Positions 17,904-26,260 of a stretch of 64,000 bases of DNA are shown piece after piece. Position numbers and translations under genes: made by a program. This DNA comes from Pseudomonas chlororaphis. GTDB lineage: Bacteria; Pseudomonadota; Gammaproteobacteria; Pseudomonadales; Pseudomonadaceae. Under the pieces are notes generated by a model that saw nothing but the letters and a program-made list of their open reading frames with translations, did no database searches and was not told the DNA's origin. The number at the start of each line of letters is the position of its first letter. The stretch's first letter is position 1. The stretch spans positions 1 through 64,000 of the forward strand of contig CP011020.1 in NCBI GenBank assembly GCA_001023535.1, in the 5' to 3' direction.

Positions 17904-19339
17904 AGGATCGGGGAAATAAGCCGGGCGATCCGCATGCCGACTTTCTGGAGGCGGTGGGTCTCCCGGCTTTCCTGTTTGTCGACTTCCTGGGCCTGGGCGA
18001 AGTCGCGTTCGAGCATCTGCTCGACTTCGCTGGCGAACGGGATGTCCACGGTCAGTAGCATGACTTCGAAATTCAATCGGAACGAACGGTTGTCCAGGTT
18101 CGCGCTGCCGATGGCGCTGATTTCCCGGTCGATCAGTACCACCTTCTGATGCAAGAAGCCTGGGCTGTAGCGGAACACCCGTACCCCCGCGCGCACGGCT
18201 TCAAACGCATACAGGCTGGAGGCGGCATAGACCACCTTGTGATCTGGCCGCGAGGGCAGGAGGATGCGCACGTCGACGCCGCGCAGTACTGCCAGGCGTA
18301 ACGCGGCGAATACCGCTTCGTCAGGGATGAAGTAGGGCGTGGTGATCCACACCCGTTCACTGGCCGCGTGGATCGCCTCGACGAAGAACAGCGAGCAGGT
18401 CTCATAGGCATCGGCCGGACCGCTGGCGAGCAGTTGGCAGAGCACACCGTCGTCCGGGTAGGCGTCCGGTAAAATCAGCGGCGGCAATGAGCGAGCAGCC
18501 CAGAACCAGTCCTCGGCAAACGATTCCTGCATGCTCGCCACCACCGGCCCGCGCACTTCGACATGGGTATCGCGCCACGGCGCCAGCGGCGGCAGTTCGC
18601 CCATGTATTCATCGCCCACGTTGTGCCCGCCGACGAACCCCACCACGCCGTCCACCGCGACAATTTTGCGGTGGTTTCGAAAGTTGACCTGGAACCGGTT
18701 GAGCCAACCACTGCGGGTGGCGAACGCTTTTACCTGGACACCGCCATCGCGCAATGCTTGAACATACTGGTGGGGCAGGGAGTGGCTGCCGATACGATCA
18801 TAGAGCAGGTACACCGCCACGCCTTCGGCGGCTTTCTTCAAAAGCAACGCGTGCAGGCGTCGGCCGAGATGGTCGTCGTGAATGATGAAAAACTGGACCA
18901 GCACCGCCTCGCGCGCGCTTTCGATGGCCTGGAAGATCGCTTCGAATGTAGCCTGCCCGTTGACCAGCAACCGCAGCTGATTATTCGCCAGGCACGGCGT
19001 ACGCCCCAGTTTGGGCATCGCCCGCAAAGAAGCGTAGGCCTGCGAAGCGCGGGCGGCGAGGGCTTCCTCGACCCATGGGCGCCAGTTGAGCTCGGAGACA
19101 GCCTTGCGCATTTCTTCGTTGGCCTGCCGCCGCGCCTTGATGTAGCCATCGAAGGTGCTGCGACCGAAGACCAGATAAGGAATCAACGTCAGGTAGGGAA
19201 TGAACACCAGGGAAAGGGCCCAGGCGATCGAGCCTTGGGCAGTGCGTACGGTCAGCACCGCATGGACGGCGGCGATGGAGCCCAGGGTATGCAGCAACGC
19301 GATCAGGTAACCGAAGATATGCGGGCCGAAATAATCCAT
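17900..19339 (-). CDS. cls: Cardiolipin synthase
   Basis: The 479-residue protein has two N-terminal membrane helices ([18 protein letters not shown] and a second ending IPYLVFG) and the two phospholipase-D HKD motifs: HRKIVAVD near residue 221 and HQKVVLID near 394. It condenses phosphatidylglycerol into cardiolipin at the inner membrane. I use the ATG at 19339 ([11 protein letters not shown]) rather than the ATG nine codons upstream, because this N-terminus fits the family and AAGG lies just in front of it. Its stop overlaps that of cfa. Confidence 0.93.
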   Translation of the reverse strand: MDYFGPHIFGYLIALLHTLGSIAAVHAVLTVRTAQGSIAWALSLVFIPYLTLIPYLVFGRSTFDGYIKARRQANEEMRKAVSELNWRPWVEEALAARASQAYASLRAMPKLGRTPCLANNQLRLLVNGQATFEAIFQAIESAREAVLVQFFIIHDDHLGRRLHALLLKKAAEGVAVYLLYDRIGSHSLPHQYVQALRDGGVQVKAFATRSGWLNRFQVNFRNHRKIVAVDGVVGFVGGHNVGDEYMGELPPLAPWRDTHVEVRGPVVASMQESFAEDWFWAARSLPPLILPDAYPDDGVLCQLLASGPADAYETCSLFFVEAIHAASERVWITTPYFIPDEAVFAALRLAVLRGVDVRILLPSRPDHKVVYAASSLYAFEAVRAGVRVFRYSPGFLHQKVVLIDREISAIGSANLDNRSFRLNFEVMLLTVDIPFASEVEQMLERDFAQAQEVDKQESRETHRLQKVGMRIARLISPIL

Positions 19340-19479
19340 GGGGCAGCCTTGCTCCTGAAGTTTCAATGCTTAACAGACCATGTTCCAGGGCGATTGTCGC
19401 TATTTAATTCAGCCATGTGGGCCTGAACCGAAACCTGTGGGCGGCGTCTAACGGCCACTTGTCCTCTGGAGTTTTCGCA

Positions 19480-20001
19480 ATGAATGTTCGTCTGCTGGGT
19501 GTGGCCATGGCGATGGGGTTGTCGGTATCTGTGGCGGCCCAGGCACAAATGCTTCAGCCGGGATTATGGGAATTGACCTCCAGCAATATGAAAGTCGATA
19601 ACCAGAATCTGCCGGACCTGCAGTTGATCCTGGGCCAGGTGCAAAATCAGATGACCCCGGAGCAGCGGGCGATGCTGGAAAAGCAGGGCATTACCATGGG
19701 CGGCAAAGGCATTCGCGTCTGCCTGACCCCGGCACAGGTGCAAACCAATGATATTCCCCTGCAAGACCCGCAGTCGGGCTGCAAGCAGCAGATCACCGAG
19801 CGGACCGGCAATCAGTGGAAATTCCGCTTCAGTTGCCCGAAAGCGCAGGGCAATGGTATTGCGACGTTCCAGAGTGATCGGGAATTCACGACCAAGGTGA
19901 GCGGCACTTTCAACGCCACCGGTATCCAGCAGAATGGCAGCCTCGATACCCGTGCGGTGTGGTTAGGCCAGGACTGCGGGACGGTCAAGCCGCGGGCTTG
20001 A
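19480..20001 (+). CDS. DUF3617 domain protein, exported
   Basis: The start is the ATG after CTGGAG at 19480, which gives a clean signal peptide (MNVRLLGVAMAMGLSVSVAA, cleavage near AQA) and a mature protein beginning MLQPGLWELTS, the opening block of DUF3617. The 173-residue product has a few cysteines (ICLTP-like VCLTPAQV, SGCKQQ, FSCPKA, QDCGTV) that may form disulfides in the periplasm. Family function is unknown. It is a stand-alone gene, divergent from cls. Confidence 0.8.
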   Translation: MNVRLLGVAMAMGLSVSVAAQAQMLQPGLWELTSSNMKVDNQNLPDLQLILGQVQNQMTPEQRAMLEKQGITMGGKGIRVCLTPAQVQTNDIPLQDPQSGCKQQITERTGNQWKFRFSCPKAQGNGIATFQSDREFTTKVSGTFNATGIQQNGSLDTRAVWLGQDCGTVKPRA

Positions 20002-20025
20002 AAGCCGGGCCAAAGATGAATGGCC

Positions 20026-20050
20026 TTGTGGGAGCCGAGAGCTCCCACAA
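20026..20050. repeat. REP-type hairpin
   Basis: A perfect 10-bp stem TTGTGGGAGC/GCTCCCACAA closes a 5-base loop between the converging DUF3617 and metal-binding protein genes. It belongs to the GTGGGAGC repeat family of this window and may act as a bidirectional transcription stop. Confidence 0.75.
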
Positions 20051-20066
20051 ACCTGACGCAATGTGA

Positions 20067-20942
20067 TCAGGGTTTGCTCAACGCCTCGTACAAGGTGTTG
20101 AGGTTGTACTCGAACAGACCGGTGAATGTGCTGGCCGGGCCACTGGCGGCGAGTGCATCGGAGTACAGCGTGCCGCCGATGTGGGCGCCGCTTTCGTCGG
20201 CGATTTGCTTGAGCAGGCGCGCATCCTTGATGTTTTCCATGAACACCGCTTTGACGTTCGCTTGACGGATCTGGGTAATCAGCGCCGCGACTTCGGCCGC
20301 CGAGGGTTCACGTTCGGTGGACAAGCCCTGAGGTGCCATGAACTCGATGCCGTAGGCCTGGCCCAGGTAACCAAAGGCGTCGTGGGACGTCACGATCTTG
20401 CGATTGCCCGGCGGTAATGCGCCGAGCTTGGCCTTGGCCTCGGCCAACAGGGCGTAGATCTTTTTCAAGTAAGCCTGACTGTTGCGTTGGTAATCCGTAC
20501 GGTTGGCCGGGTCAGCGGCTTTCAGTGCCTTGGTGATGTTGCTCACGTACAGCTCGGCATTCGCCAGGTTATGCCAGGCGTGCGGGTCGGGAACGGTTTC
20601 ACCGTCCTCATCCAGCGAGCGCGGGATCACGCCACGGCTGGCGCTGATCACCGGCGCCGTGGTTTCGGTGCTGGTGACCAGGCGATCCAGCCACGGCTCG
20701 AAGCCCAAGCCATTCTTGATGATCAGTTTCGCCCGCAGCAGCGCCTTGGCGTCGTCTGGCGTGGGTTCGTAGGTGTGCGCATCGGCGTCCGGCCCGACCA
20801 TGTTGGTGATGTGCACGTGTTCGCCGCCGATCTGTTGGGTCATGTCGGCGAGGATGCTGAAGCTGGTCACCACCTGGAGTTTCTCGGCAGCGGATAAAGA
20901 CATGGACAGCATCAGGCTGAACAGCACGAGTAGAGCGCGCAT
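20067..20942 (-). CDS. Metal ABC transporter substrate-binding protein (cluster A-I, zinc type)
   Basis: The ATG at 20942 has GAGGTG in front and a signal peptide (MRALLVLFSLMLSMSLSA). The 291-residue product is a ZnuA/PsaA-family periplasmic binding protein: VVTSFSILADM at the mature N-terminus, DAHTYEPTPDDAKAL with a metal-ligand His, PHAWHNLANAELY with the second, and a terminal Asp in LYSDALA. It lacks the long His-rich loop of classical ZnuA. The operon context (FolE2, Zur boxes) argues for zinc; manganese is the alternative. It is the last gene of the folE2-ATPase-permease-binding protein operon. Confidence 0.88.
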   Translation of the reverse strand: MRALLVLFSLMLSMSLSAAEKLQVVTSFSILADMTQQIGGEHVHITNMVGPDADAHTYEPTPDDAKALLRAKLIIKNGLGFEPWLDRLVTSTETTAPVISASRGVIPRSLDEDGETVPDPHAWHNLANAELYVSNITKALKAADPANRTDYQRNSQAYLKKIYALLAEAKAKLGALPPGNRKIVTSHDAFGYLGQAYGIEFMAPQGLSTEREPSAAEVAALITQIRQANVKAVFMENIKDARLLKQIADESGAHIGGTLYSDALAASGPASTFTGLFEYNLNTLYEALSKP

Positions 20943-20953
20943 CGGGAAACACC

Positions 20954-21820
20954 TCATTGGGATGTGAGCAAGGGTGGGCGGCGGAAAAGGCCGTGCACCG
21001 GACCGAATACCACGGACAGCAGGTACAGCACGCCGGCCACCAATACGATGGATGGCCCGCTGGGCAGTGAAAAATGGAAGGACAACAACAGGCCCAGCCA
21101 AACCGATAGACAGCCCAGGAGCGCGGCCACAGCCATCAGCACCGGCAGGCGGCGGCTCCAGAATCGCGATGCGGCGGCCGGCAGCATCATCAGCCCGACC
21201 ACCATCAATGCGCCAATGGCTTGGAAGCCGATCACCAGGTTCAACACCACCAGGGTCAGGAACACGCCATGGGCCAGCGGGCCAAGACGACTGACGGTTT
21301 GCAGGAACAGAGGATCCAGGGTATCGAGCAGCAGGGGGCGATAGATCGATGCCAGCGCCAGGAGGCTGAGCCCCGAGACCCAGAGCATGCCGGTAAGCGT
21401 CGGACCGTCCACCGCCAATGCCGAGCCGAATAGCAGGTGGAGCAGATCCAGACGCTTGCCGGCGATGCCGAGAATCAACACACCGGCCGCCAGTGAGATG
21501 GGATAAATCGCCGCAAGACTGGCGTCTTCCCGCAGGCCGGTGCGCCGGGTGATCCAAGCGGCGAGGCCGGCCATGCTCAAGCCCGCGCCGAGGCCGCCGA
21601 TTGTCAAGGCAGGCAGGCTGAGGCCGGCGAACCAGAAGCCCAACGCCGCCCCCGGCAGGATGCCATGGGCCACGGCGTCGCCGATCAGGCTCATGCGACG
21701 CAGGATCAGGAACACGCCCAGCGGCGCGGTGCTGCACGCCAGCACCAGGCCGCCCAGCAAGGCCCGCCGCATGAAGAGGAACTCCTGGAACGGTTGCCAG
21801 AAATGAGTGGCCGCGAGCAT
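20954..21820 (-). CDS. Metal ABC transporter permease (ZnuB-like)
   Basis: The 288-residue protein is almost entirely hydrophobic, with eight or nine membrane helices, and has the ABC-3 family blocks FMRRALLGGLVLACSTAPLG near the N-terminus and GDAVAHGILPGAALGF near residue 50. It forms the inner-membrane channel with the ATPase encoded upstream. The ATG at 21820 overlaps the ATPase stop by one base (TGATG), which fixes the start. The binding-protein gene begins 12 bp downstream of its stop. Confidence 0.9.
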   Translation of the reverse strand: MLAATHFWQPFQEFLFMRRALLGGLVLACSTAPLGVFLILRRMSLIGDAVAHGILPGAALGFWFAGLSLPALTIGGLGAGLSMAGLAAWITRRTGLREDASLAAIYPISLAAGVLILGIAGKRLDLLHLLFGSALAVDGPTLTGMLWVSGLSLLALASIYRPLLLDTLDPLFLQTVSRLGPLAHGVFLTLVVLNLVIGFQAIGALMVVGLMMLPAAASRFWSRRLPVLMAVAALLGCLSVWLGLLLSFHFSLPSGPSIVLVAGVLYLLSVVFGPVHGLFRRPPLLTSQ

Positions 21821-22488
21821 CAAGCCACCCACGCGCAGGGTTGTTGAGCAATCAGCTCGACGCTTCGGCCCAGCGTGCAACCCGTGTTTTTAATCAGCAG
21901 CGTTTGGGGAATATGTTGGCGTACCGCAGCCAGATCATGACACACCACCACCACGGTTCGACCTTCGGCATGCCAGCCGTGGATGTGTTTCCACAGCAGG
22001 GCCTGACCTTGTTCATCAAGGGCAGCATGAGGTTCATCAAGCAACAGCAGCGGCGCTTCGGCCAGGCTCAGGCGGGCGAGCAAGGCGCGTTGCAACTCAC
22101 CTCCGGACAGCGCCATCAACGGTCGGCGTTCGAGGCCGGTCAGTGCCCAATCATCCAGTGCGCTTTGCAGCAACTGCTTACGAATGAGTGGGGTGTGTTT
22201 GTTTCCCCATGCGCCGGCAGCCACCAGTTCCTGCACGTTGATGGGAAACTGACGATCAAGGTGTTGCTGCTGGGGCAGGAACGAAACGCCGCCACGACGT
22301 GGAACCTCCAGCACAACTTTTCCGGACAGCGGCTTTTGCAGCCCGGCCAGGACTTTCAACAGGCTGCTTTTGCCCGAACCATTGGCACCGATGATTGCGG
22401 TCAGGCTGCCAGCCGGTCGCTCCATGTTCAGCGGCGGAGTGAGGGGTTGTCCGGGAGCACCCCAGCACAGATCCTGGCAACGGATCAT
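21820..22488 (-). CDS. Metal ABC transporter ATP-binding protein (ZnuC-like)
   Basis: This 222-residue ATPase has Walker A GANGSGKSS near residue 37, the signature LSGGELQRA near 129, and Walker B LLLLDEPHAALDE near 149. Together with the permease and binding protein downstream it powers uptake of zinc (or a similar divalent metal). The start at 22488 forms an ATGA overlap with the folE2 stop, so the transporter is translated from the same message as folE2 and falls under the Zur box ahead of it. Confidence 0.9.
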   Translation of the reverse strand: MIRCQDLCWGAPGQPLTPPLNMERPAGSLTAIIGANGSGKSSLLKVLAGLQKPLSGKVVLEVPRRGGVSFLPQQQHLDRQFPINVQELVAAGAWGNKHTPLIRKQLLQSALDDWALTGLERRPLMALSGGELQRALLARLSLAEAPLLLLDEPHAALDEQGQALLWKHIHGWHAEGRTVVVVCHDLAAVRQHIPQTLLIKNTGCTLGRSVELIAQQPCAWVA

Positions 22489-23381
22489 GGTGCCTCCCGA
22501 GGCCAACGGCTGTGGGCGACGGCATTGTGGGCGTGGAGGCTTTCGGCATGAACGACTTGCACCTGGCCGGCAACGATGCTGGGTAATGGACTCAACGCCG
22601 CGTTCAATCGCCGGGCGGCGTCTTCGCAGAACATCAGGTTCTGCCCGTTGGCGAGGGCGAACGCTTGCTCGTCGGCACGCTTGACCGCTGTTTGCACCGC
22701 CGTACCGAGGGCGGCCTCAGCGTTGTCGATCACGGCCAGCAGCGGCATGTCGTTGCAATCGGTGTTCAAGCATAGGGTCAGGGTGGCTGTGCTGCGTTGG
22801 CTGTGAGGGGTCGCGACGATGCCATTAGACGAGCCCAGCCAGGCGAGAACTTCCGCGTGCTCGAGTCGCTTGTTTGCGAAATCGTCGACGAATTGTTGTT
22901 GGATCAACTGCCGGGCGAGCGCGGCCGAGCAGGGACAGGTGGAGGAATACGGAATTTGAATGCGCAGTTCCACGTGGAACATTGCATTTTCCAAGTGCGC
23001 TTCGATGCTTACTGGGTAGCTTTTCCAACCGGCCAGCGGACTGACCAATGCCGGTCGCTTGAGCAACACATCGGTGTGAATGCTCAAAGAGGCTGCGCGC
23101 GACAGGCCCTCATGGCTGTCGAGGAATTGCTGGAGGATTTCGCGCATCAGTGATGGAGCCAATGGTGCGTCTTCGAGCTTTTCCAGCGCCACGTACAAGC
23201 GAGACATGTGAATGCCCCGAGCGGTGCCGTCATCCAGGCTGACACCTGCATCGGCGGTTGCGCCCAGGCGTTGTCCGTCGATCAAAACCGGGGTCGCGAT
23301 GCCGCACATTCCCACCCAATCGAGGGGAAGGGTTTCGCGTGAAACCTGCGCAGCCACGTCTGGCAGTGTTAACGCATTCAT
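22485..23381 (-). CDS. folE2: GTP cyclohydrolase IB (FolE2)
   Basis: The 298-residue protein matches FolE2: LPDVAAQVSRETLPLDWVG at the N-terminus, HMSRLY near residue 58, and the catalytic cysteine in YSSTCPCSAALARQ near 143-156. FolE2 makes dihydroneopterin triphosphate for folate synthesis and, unlike zinc-dependent FolE, can use other divalent metals, so bacteria induce it when zinc is scarce. I use the ATG at 23381 (MNALTLP). A Zur-box palindrome lies 31-45 bp upstream. Two parS-like palindromes lie inside the reading frame and a third just upstream. It leads the transporter operon. Confidence 0.93.
   Translation of the reverse strand: MNALTLPDVAAQVSRETLPLDWVGMCGIATPVLIDGQRLGATADAGVSLDDGTARGIHMSRLYVALEKLEDAPLAPSLMREILQQFLDSHEGLSRAASLSIHTDVLLKRPALVSPLAGWKSYPVSIEAHLENAMFHVELRIQIPYSSTCPCSAALARQLIQQQFVDDFANKRLEHAEVLAWLGSSNGIVATPHSQRSTATLTLCLNTDCNDMPLLAVIDNAEAALGTAVQTAVKRADEQAFALANGQNLMFCEDAARRLNAALSPLPSIVAGQVQVVHAESLHAHNAVAHSRWPREAP
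22967..22980. other. parS-like palindrome (ParB site)
   Basis: GTTCCACGTGGAAC, a perfect match to the parS core, lies inside folE2 where it encodes FHVEL on the minus strand. The flanks are A and A, so it is 15/16 against the Pseudomonas consensus. Confidence 0.75.
23332..23345. other. Variant parS-like palindrome
   Basis: GTTTCGCGTGAAAC lies inside the 5' end of folE2. One arm, GTGAAAC, is a perfect ParB half-site; the other differs by one base. It is weaker than the sites at 22967 and 23474 but lies 128 bp from the latter. Confidence 0.5.
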
Positions 23382-23411
23382 GGTCGAAGTCCGTGATGTG
23401 TTCAAAGTTGA

Positions 23412-23426
23412 TGTTATAGTATTACA
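23412..23426. promoter_or_regulatory. Zur box upstream of folE2
   Basis: TGTTATA-G-TATTACA is a 7-1-7 inverted repeat with one mismatch, fitting the gammaproteobacterial Zur consensus ATGTTATA-N-TATAACAT; the flanking A and T extend it. It sits 31-45 bp before the folE2 ATG, where bound Zur would block the promoter when zinc is sufficient. Confidence 0.75.
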
Positions 23427-23473
23427 TAAAATTCGAACACTCTTTGTTCATGAACGGAGTTTCATGTGCCTGC

Positions 23474-23487
23474 GTTCCACGTGAAAC
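23474..23487. other. parS-like site (ParB site)
   Basis: GTTCCACGTGAAAC joins the two known ParB half-sites GTTCCAC and GTTTCAC and differs from a perfect palindrome at one base. It lies in the 107-bp gap upstream of folE2, one base from the stop of the small secreted protein gene. Confidence 0.7.
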
Positions 23488-23488
23488 A

Positions 23489-23884
23489 TCAAGGCATTGA
23501 GTTCTGGCAACCGTTGAGGCGACCGCAGATAAATGCGCCAGCGCTGCCGCCTGAGCTGGCGAAACGGTTGATCGTTGTCCATCCCACACGCCGGCTGTAA
23601 CCCACCCAACTTTCGCCGTTGGAGGCTACGCCTGTGAAGAAGGTGAGCTGACCATACCGATCATTGGTTTGCGCCCAGTAGCGCCGGCTGGCCATTTCAA
23701 ATCCGCGCAAGTAGACCGTCTTTCCAGCTGTCATGACGCTGTAGGCATTGCCTTGCCCATCTACGCACGCCAGCAAATTTGCGCTGCGTGTACAGGTCGC
23801 CAGCAGCGGACTTTGTGCCGAGGCTGCGCCCAGAGTCCATAGCAGCAATGTGCTCGCTACGACGAATCGCAGAAGTTTAACCAT
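23489..23884 (-). CDS. Small exported protein of unknown function (zinc island)
   Basis: The ATG at 23884 gives a 131-residue protein with a signal peptide (MVKLLRFVVASTLLLWTLGA, cleavage near ASA). The mature part has four cysteines placed as two pairs (CTRSANLLAC and CGRLNGC), suggesting periplasmic disulfides, and a Gly/Ser/Tyr-rich middle (VASNGESWVGYSRRVG). I do not recognise the family. It lies directly upstream of folE2 on the same strand, and the Zur box at 23923 is 39-53 bp before its start, so zinc control is likely. A TTG further upstream could extend it by ten codons. Confidence 0.65.
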   Translation of the reverse strand: MVKLLRFVVASTLLLWTLGAASAQSPLLATCTRSANLLACVDGQGNAYSVMTAGKTVYLRGFEMASRRYWAQTNDRYGQLTFFTGVASNGESWVGYSRRVGWTTINRFASSGGSAGAFICGRLNGCQNSMP

Positions 23885-23922
23885 GGCGCGTTCTCGGAAG
23901 ACGGGGGTTGGCAAGAGGTTGT

Positions 23923-23937
23923 TGTTATACTATAACA
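23923..23937. promoter_or_regulatory. Zur box between the small exported gene and zigA
   Basis: TGTTATA-C-TATAACA is a perfect 7-1-7 palindrome identical to the core of the Zur consensus. It lies in the divergent gap, 39 bp before the minus-strand start at 23884 and 90 bp before the zigA start, so one Zur dimer pair could control both directions. Confidence 0.85.
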
Positions 23938-24027
23938 TAAATATACCTAAGACTCGCCTGGGTCGAGGACGGGCCGTTGCGCGCGTCCGTCGTGACCCAG
24001 GTGGGTTGCCCGATGAGGATAGACCCC

Positions 24028-25236
24028 ATGCCCAATCGCCTTCCCGTCACTGTGCTCTCCGGATTTCTCGGCGCCGGAAAAAGTACCTTGCTCAACCATG
24101 TCCTGCGCAATCGAGATAATCTGCGAGTCGCTGTGATCGTCAACGATATGAGCGAGATCAACATCGATGGCAGCGAAGTCCAGCGCGATGTGACACTTAA
24201 CCGCGCTGAGGAAAAACTCGTGGAAATGAGCAATGGCTGCATCTGCTGCACCCTTCGCGAGGATTTGTTGGAGGAGGTTGGCCGCCTCGCCAGGGAAGGG
24301 CGTTTCGATTATCTGCTGATCGAATCCACCGGTATCTCCGAACCGTTGCCGGTGGCTGAAACCTTCACCTTCCGTGATGACCAAGGTCGGAGCCTGGCCG
24401 ATGTTGCCCGGCTCGACACCCTGGTAACGGTGGTGGATGGGGTGAATTTCCTGCTGGATTATCAAGCCGCCGAGAGCCTCGCATCCCGAGGAGAAACATT
24501 GGGGGAGGAGGACGAACGCTCCATCACCGACCTGCTGATTGAGCAGGTCGAGTTTGCCGATGTGATTCTGATCAGCAAGATCGACCTGATCAGTCGTGAC
24601 GAGCGGGAAGAACTGATGGCGATCCTGCAACGCCTCAATGCCCAGGCGCAGGTCATTCCCATGACGATGGGGCAGGTGCCTTTGGGGCGAATCCTCGACA
24701 CCGGCCTGTTCGACTTTGAGCGCGCCGCCCAGGCCCCCGGCTGGCTCCGCGAAATGCGTGGCGAACATGTGCCGGAAACCGAGGCGTACGGCATTGCCTC
24801 GACAGCCTACCGGGCGCGCCGGCCGTTTCATCCCCAGCGCTTTTTCGACTTCATCGACCGGCCATGGACCCAGGGTAAACTCCTGCGTTCGAAGGGCTTC
24901 TTCTGGTTGGCCAGCAAACCTGAGGAGGCGGGCAGTTGGTCCCAGGCGGGCGGTTTGATGCGGCATGGCTTTGCCGGACGCTGGTGGCGCTTCGTCCCCA
25001 AGGACCAGTGGCCACAGGACCCGGAGAGCACCGCGGCGATCATGAACCATTGGCTCGCCGCCACGGGCGACTGTCGCCAGGAACTGGTCTTCATCGGCCA
25101 GGGCCTCGATTTTGCCCGACTCACCGCCGAACTGGACGCCTGTCTGCTGACCGATGCGGAAATGGCCCTCGGTGTCGAGGCGTGGCGTCGGTTGCCGGAC
25201 CCGTTCGGCACCTGGCATGACGAGGTTGCAGCGTGA
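24028..25236 (+). CDS. zigA: COG0523 GTPase, zinc metallochaperone ZigA type
   Basis: The 402-residue protein has the P-loop [10 protein letters not shown] at residues 11-20, the metal-binding CICC at about 71-74 with Glu/Asn context ([10 protein letters not shown]), and a SKIDL guanine-specificity motif near 192. The C-terminal CobW domain holds the long [14 protein letters not shown] block. Members of this subgroup are induced by zinc starvation and are thought to hand zinc to essential enzymes. I chose the ATG at 24028, with GAGG nine bases upstream. The Zur box lies 90 bp upstream, and DUF1826 follows with a TGATG overlap, the usual partner arrangement. Confidence 0.9.
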   Translation: MPNRLPVTVLSGFLGAGKSTLLNHVLRNRDNLRVAVIVNDMSEINIDGSEVQRDVTLNRAEEKLVEMSNGCICCTLREDLLEEVGRLAREGRFDYLLIESTGISEPLPVAETFTFRDDQGRSLADVARLDTLVTVVDGVNFLLDYQAAESLASRGETLGEEDERSITDLLIEQVEFADVILISKIDLISRDEREELMAILQRLNAQAQVIPMTMGQVPLGRILDTGLFDFERAAQAPGWLREMRGEHVPETEAYGIASTAYRARRPFHPQRFFDFIDRPWTQGKLLRSKGFFWLASKPEEAGSWSQAGGLMRHGFAGRWWRFVPKDQWPQDPESTAAIMNHWLAATGDCRQELVFIGQGLDFARLTAELDACLLTDAEMALGVEAWRRLPDPFGTWHDEVAA

Positions 25237-25883
25237 TGGCGGCGCCACTGCTGCACAGCGTCGTGACGCGCCAGGTGCAGGGTGATACCCCGCAGACACT
25301 GGCCCAGGTCTTGGCCGACGACACCAACCTGGCGGTGTGGCAGCGCCAGCTTCCCGCGCACATCAGCGATTTTGCGGCGATGGTGCTGTCGATGGACCAA
25401 CCTCTCGCCGAATCACGGGTGCTTGAAATACCGGACGACGAGACCGCGCCGAACCTGGCCAACCTGGCCGCAGGCTTCGTGGATCTGCAAGGCCACGATG
25501 GGTTCATCGCTGACGTCGCCTGGCTGGTCAGTGCGTTTGCGTGCTTGCTGGGCGCGCGGCGTGTCGGCCTGCGCCTGCGGACATTGGACAAGGCCATGTG
25601 CCCGCGCTTTCACGTGGATCACGTGCCGGTGCGATTGTTGACCACGTATGCGGGCGTTGGCAGCCAGTGGCTTGAGGAAGGCGCAATGGATCGGCGACGG
25701 CTTGCCGAGCCCGCGGCGGAGCCTGGCGATCCACGCCTCATCCAGCAGTTTCGCAGCGGTGACGTGGGCTTGCTGAAGGGCGAGAAATGGCACGGCAACG
25801 AAGGCCGGGGCCTGATTCATCGCTCGCCGGCGCTTGCCCCGGGGCAGCGCCGGCTGATCCTCACGCTGGATTGGCTGGCTTAA
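25236..25883 (+). CDS. DUF1826 domain protein
   Basis: This 215-residue protein matches the DUF1826 family, which commonly follows COG0523 GTPases. It carries FHVDHVPVRLLTTYAG near residue 128 and KWHGNEGRGLIHRSP near 184; the conserved His/Asp/His pattern looks like a metal site of an oxygenase-like fold. The ATG overlaps the zigA stop by one base, though a GTG three bases upstream is possible. It is probably a client or helper of ZigA under zinc starvation; biochemical function is unknown. Confidence 0.8.
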   Translation: MAAPLLHSVVTRQVQGDTPQTLAQVLADDTNLAVWQRQLPAHISDFAAMVLSMDQPLAESRVLEIPDDETAPNLANLAAGFVDLQGHDGFIADVAWLVSAFACLLGARRVGLRLRTLDKAMCPRFHVDHVPVRLLTTYAGVGSQWLEEGAMDRRRLAEPAAEPGDPRLIQQFRSGDVGLLKGEKWHGNEGRGLIHRSPALAPGQRRLILTLDWLA

Positions 25884-26233
25884 GGGGCGAGCCAGGTGCC
25901 CTGGTTCTGCCCCTGGCAAAATGGCTTGAGGTACGCGGCATCGGTGGCCACGCCGTAATAGTGAATATCCTGGCGATAAGGCATATTGGCGACTTGGGCG
26001 TTGCTGCAAATGCCGAACGCGCCGCCAGGGCATTGATCAACGTACTGCACGTCGACTTTCTGGCCGGCAAGGTTGGGTTGGCAGAAACCGTCGGCGAACA
26101 GCTTCGCTGGGATGTTGCGGTTCTGCTGGCAGACTTTCACATCCAGCCGTTCCGCCTGGCTGTGGACCACGCAAGCCTGGGCCAGCACCTGGCTTGACGC
26201 CAGCGCCAGCAACAACCCGCCCATCATCCGCAT
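25880..26233 (-). CDS. Small exported cysteine-containing protein
   Basis: GGAGG five bases before the ATG at 26233 sets the start. The 117-residue product has a signal peptide (MRMMGGLLLALASSQVLA) and a mature region with six cysteines (ACVV, KVCQQ, GFCQP, DQCPG, GICSN, FCQGQ). Such even numbers suggest disulfides in the periplasm. It converges on the DUF1826 gene with a shared TTAA and diverges from the second CobW GTPase 27 bp away. I recognise no family; its place between two zinc GTPases suggests, but does not prove, a link to metal homeostasis. Confidence 0.65.
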   Translation of the reverse strand: MRMMGGLLLALASSQVLAQACVVHSQAERLDVKVCQQNRNIPAKLFADGFCQPNLAGQKVDVQYVDQCPGGAFGICSNAQVANMPYRQDIHYYGVATDAAYLKPFCQGQNQGTWLAP

Positions 26234-26260
26234 CTTCACCTCCATCGAAAGCCGTCGATT

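Noticed and set aside
25607..25620. CTTTCACGTGGATC resembles a parS site
   Set aside because: It differs from the core at two positions and falls in a conserved protein segment of the DUF1826 gene, so a chance match is more likely.
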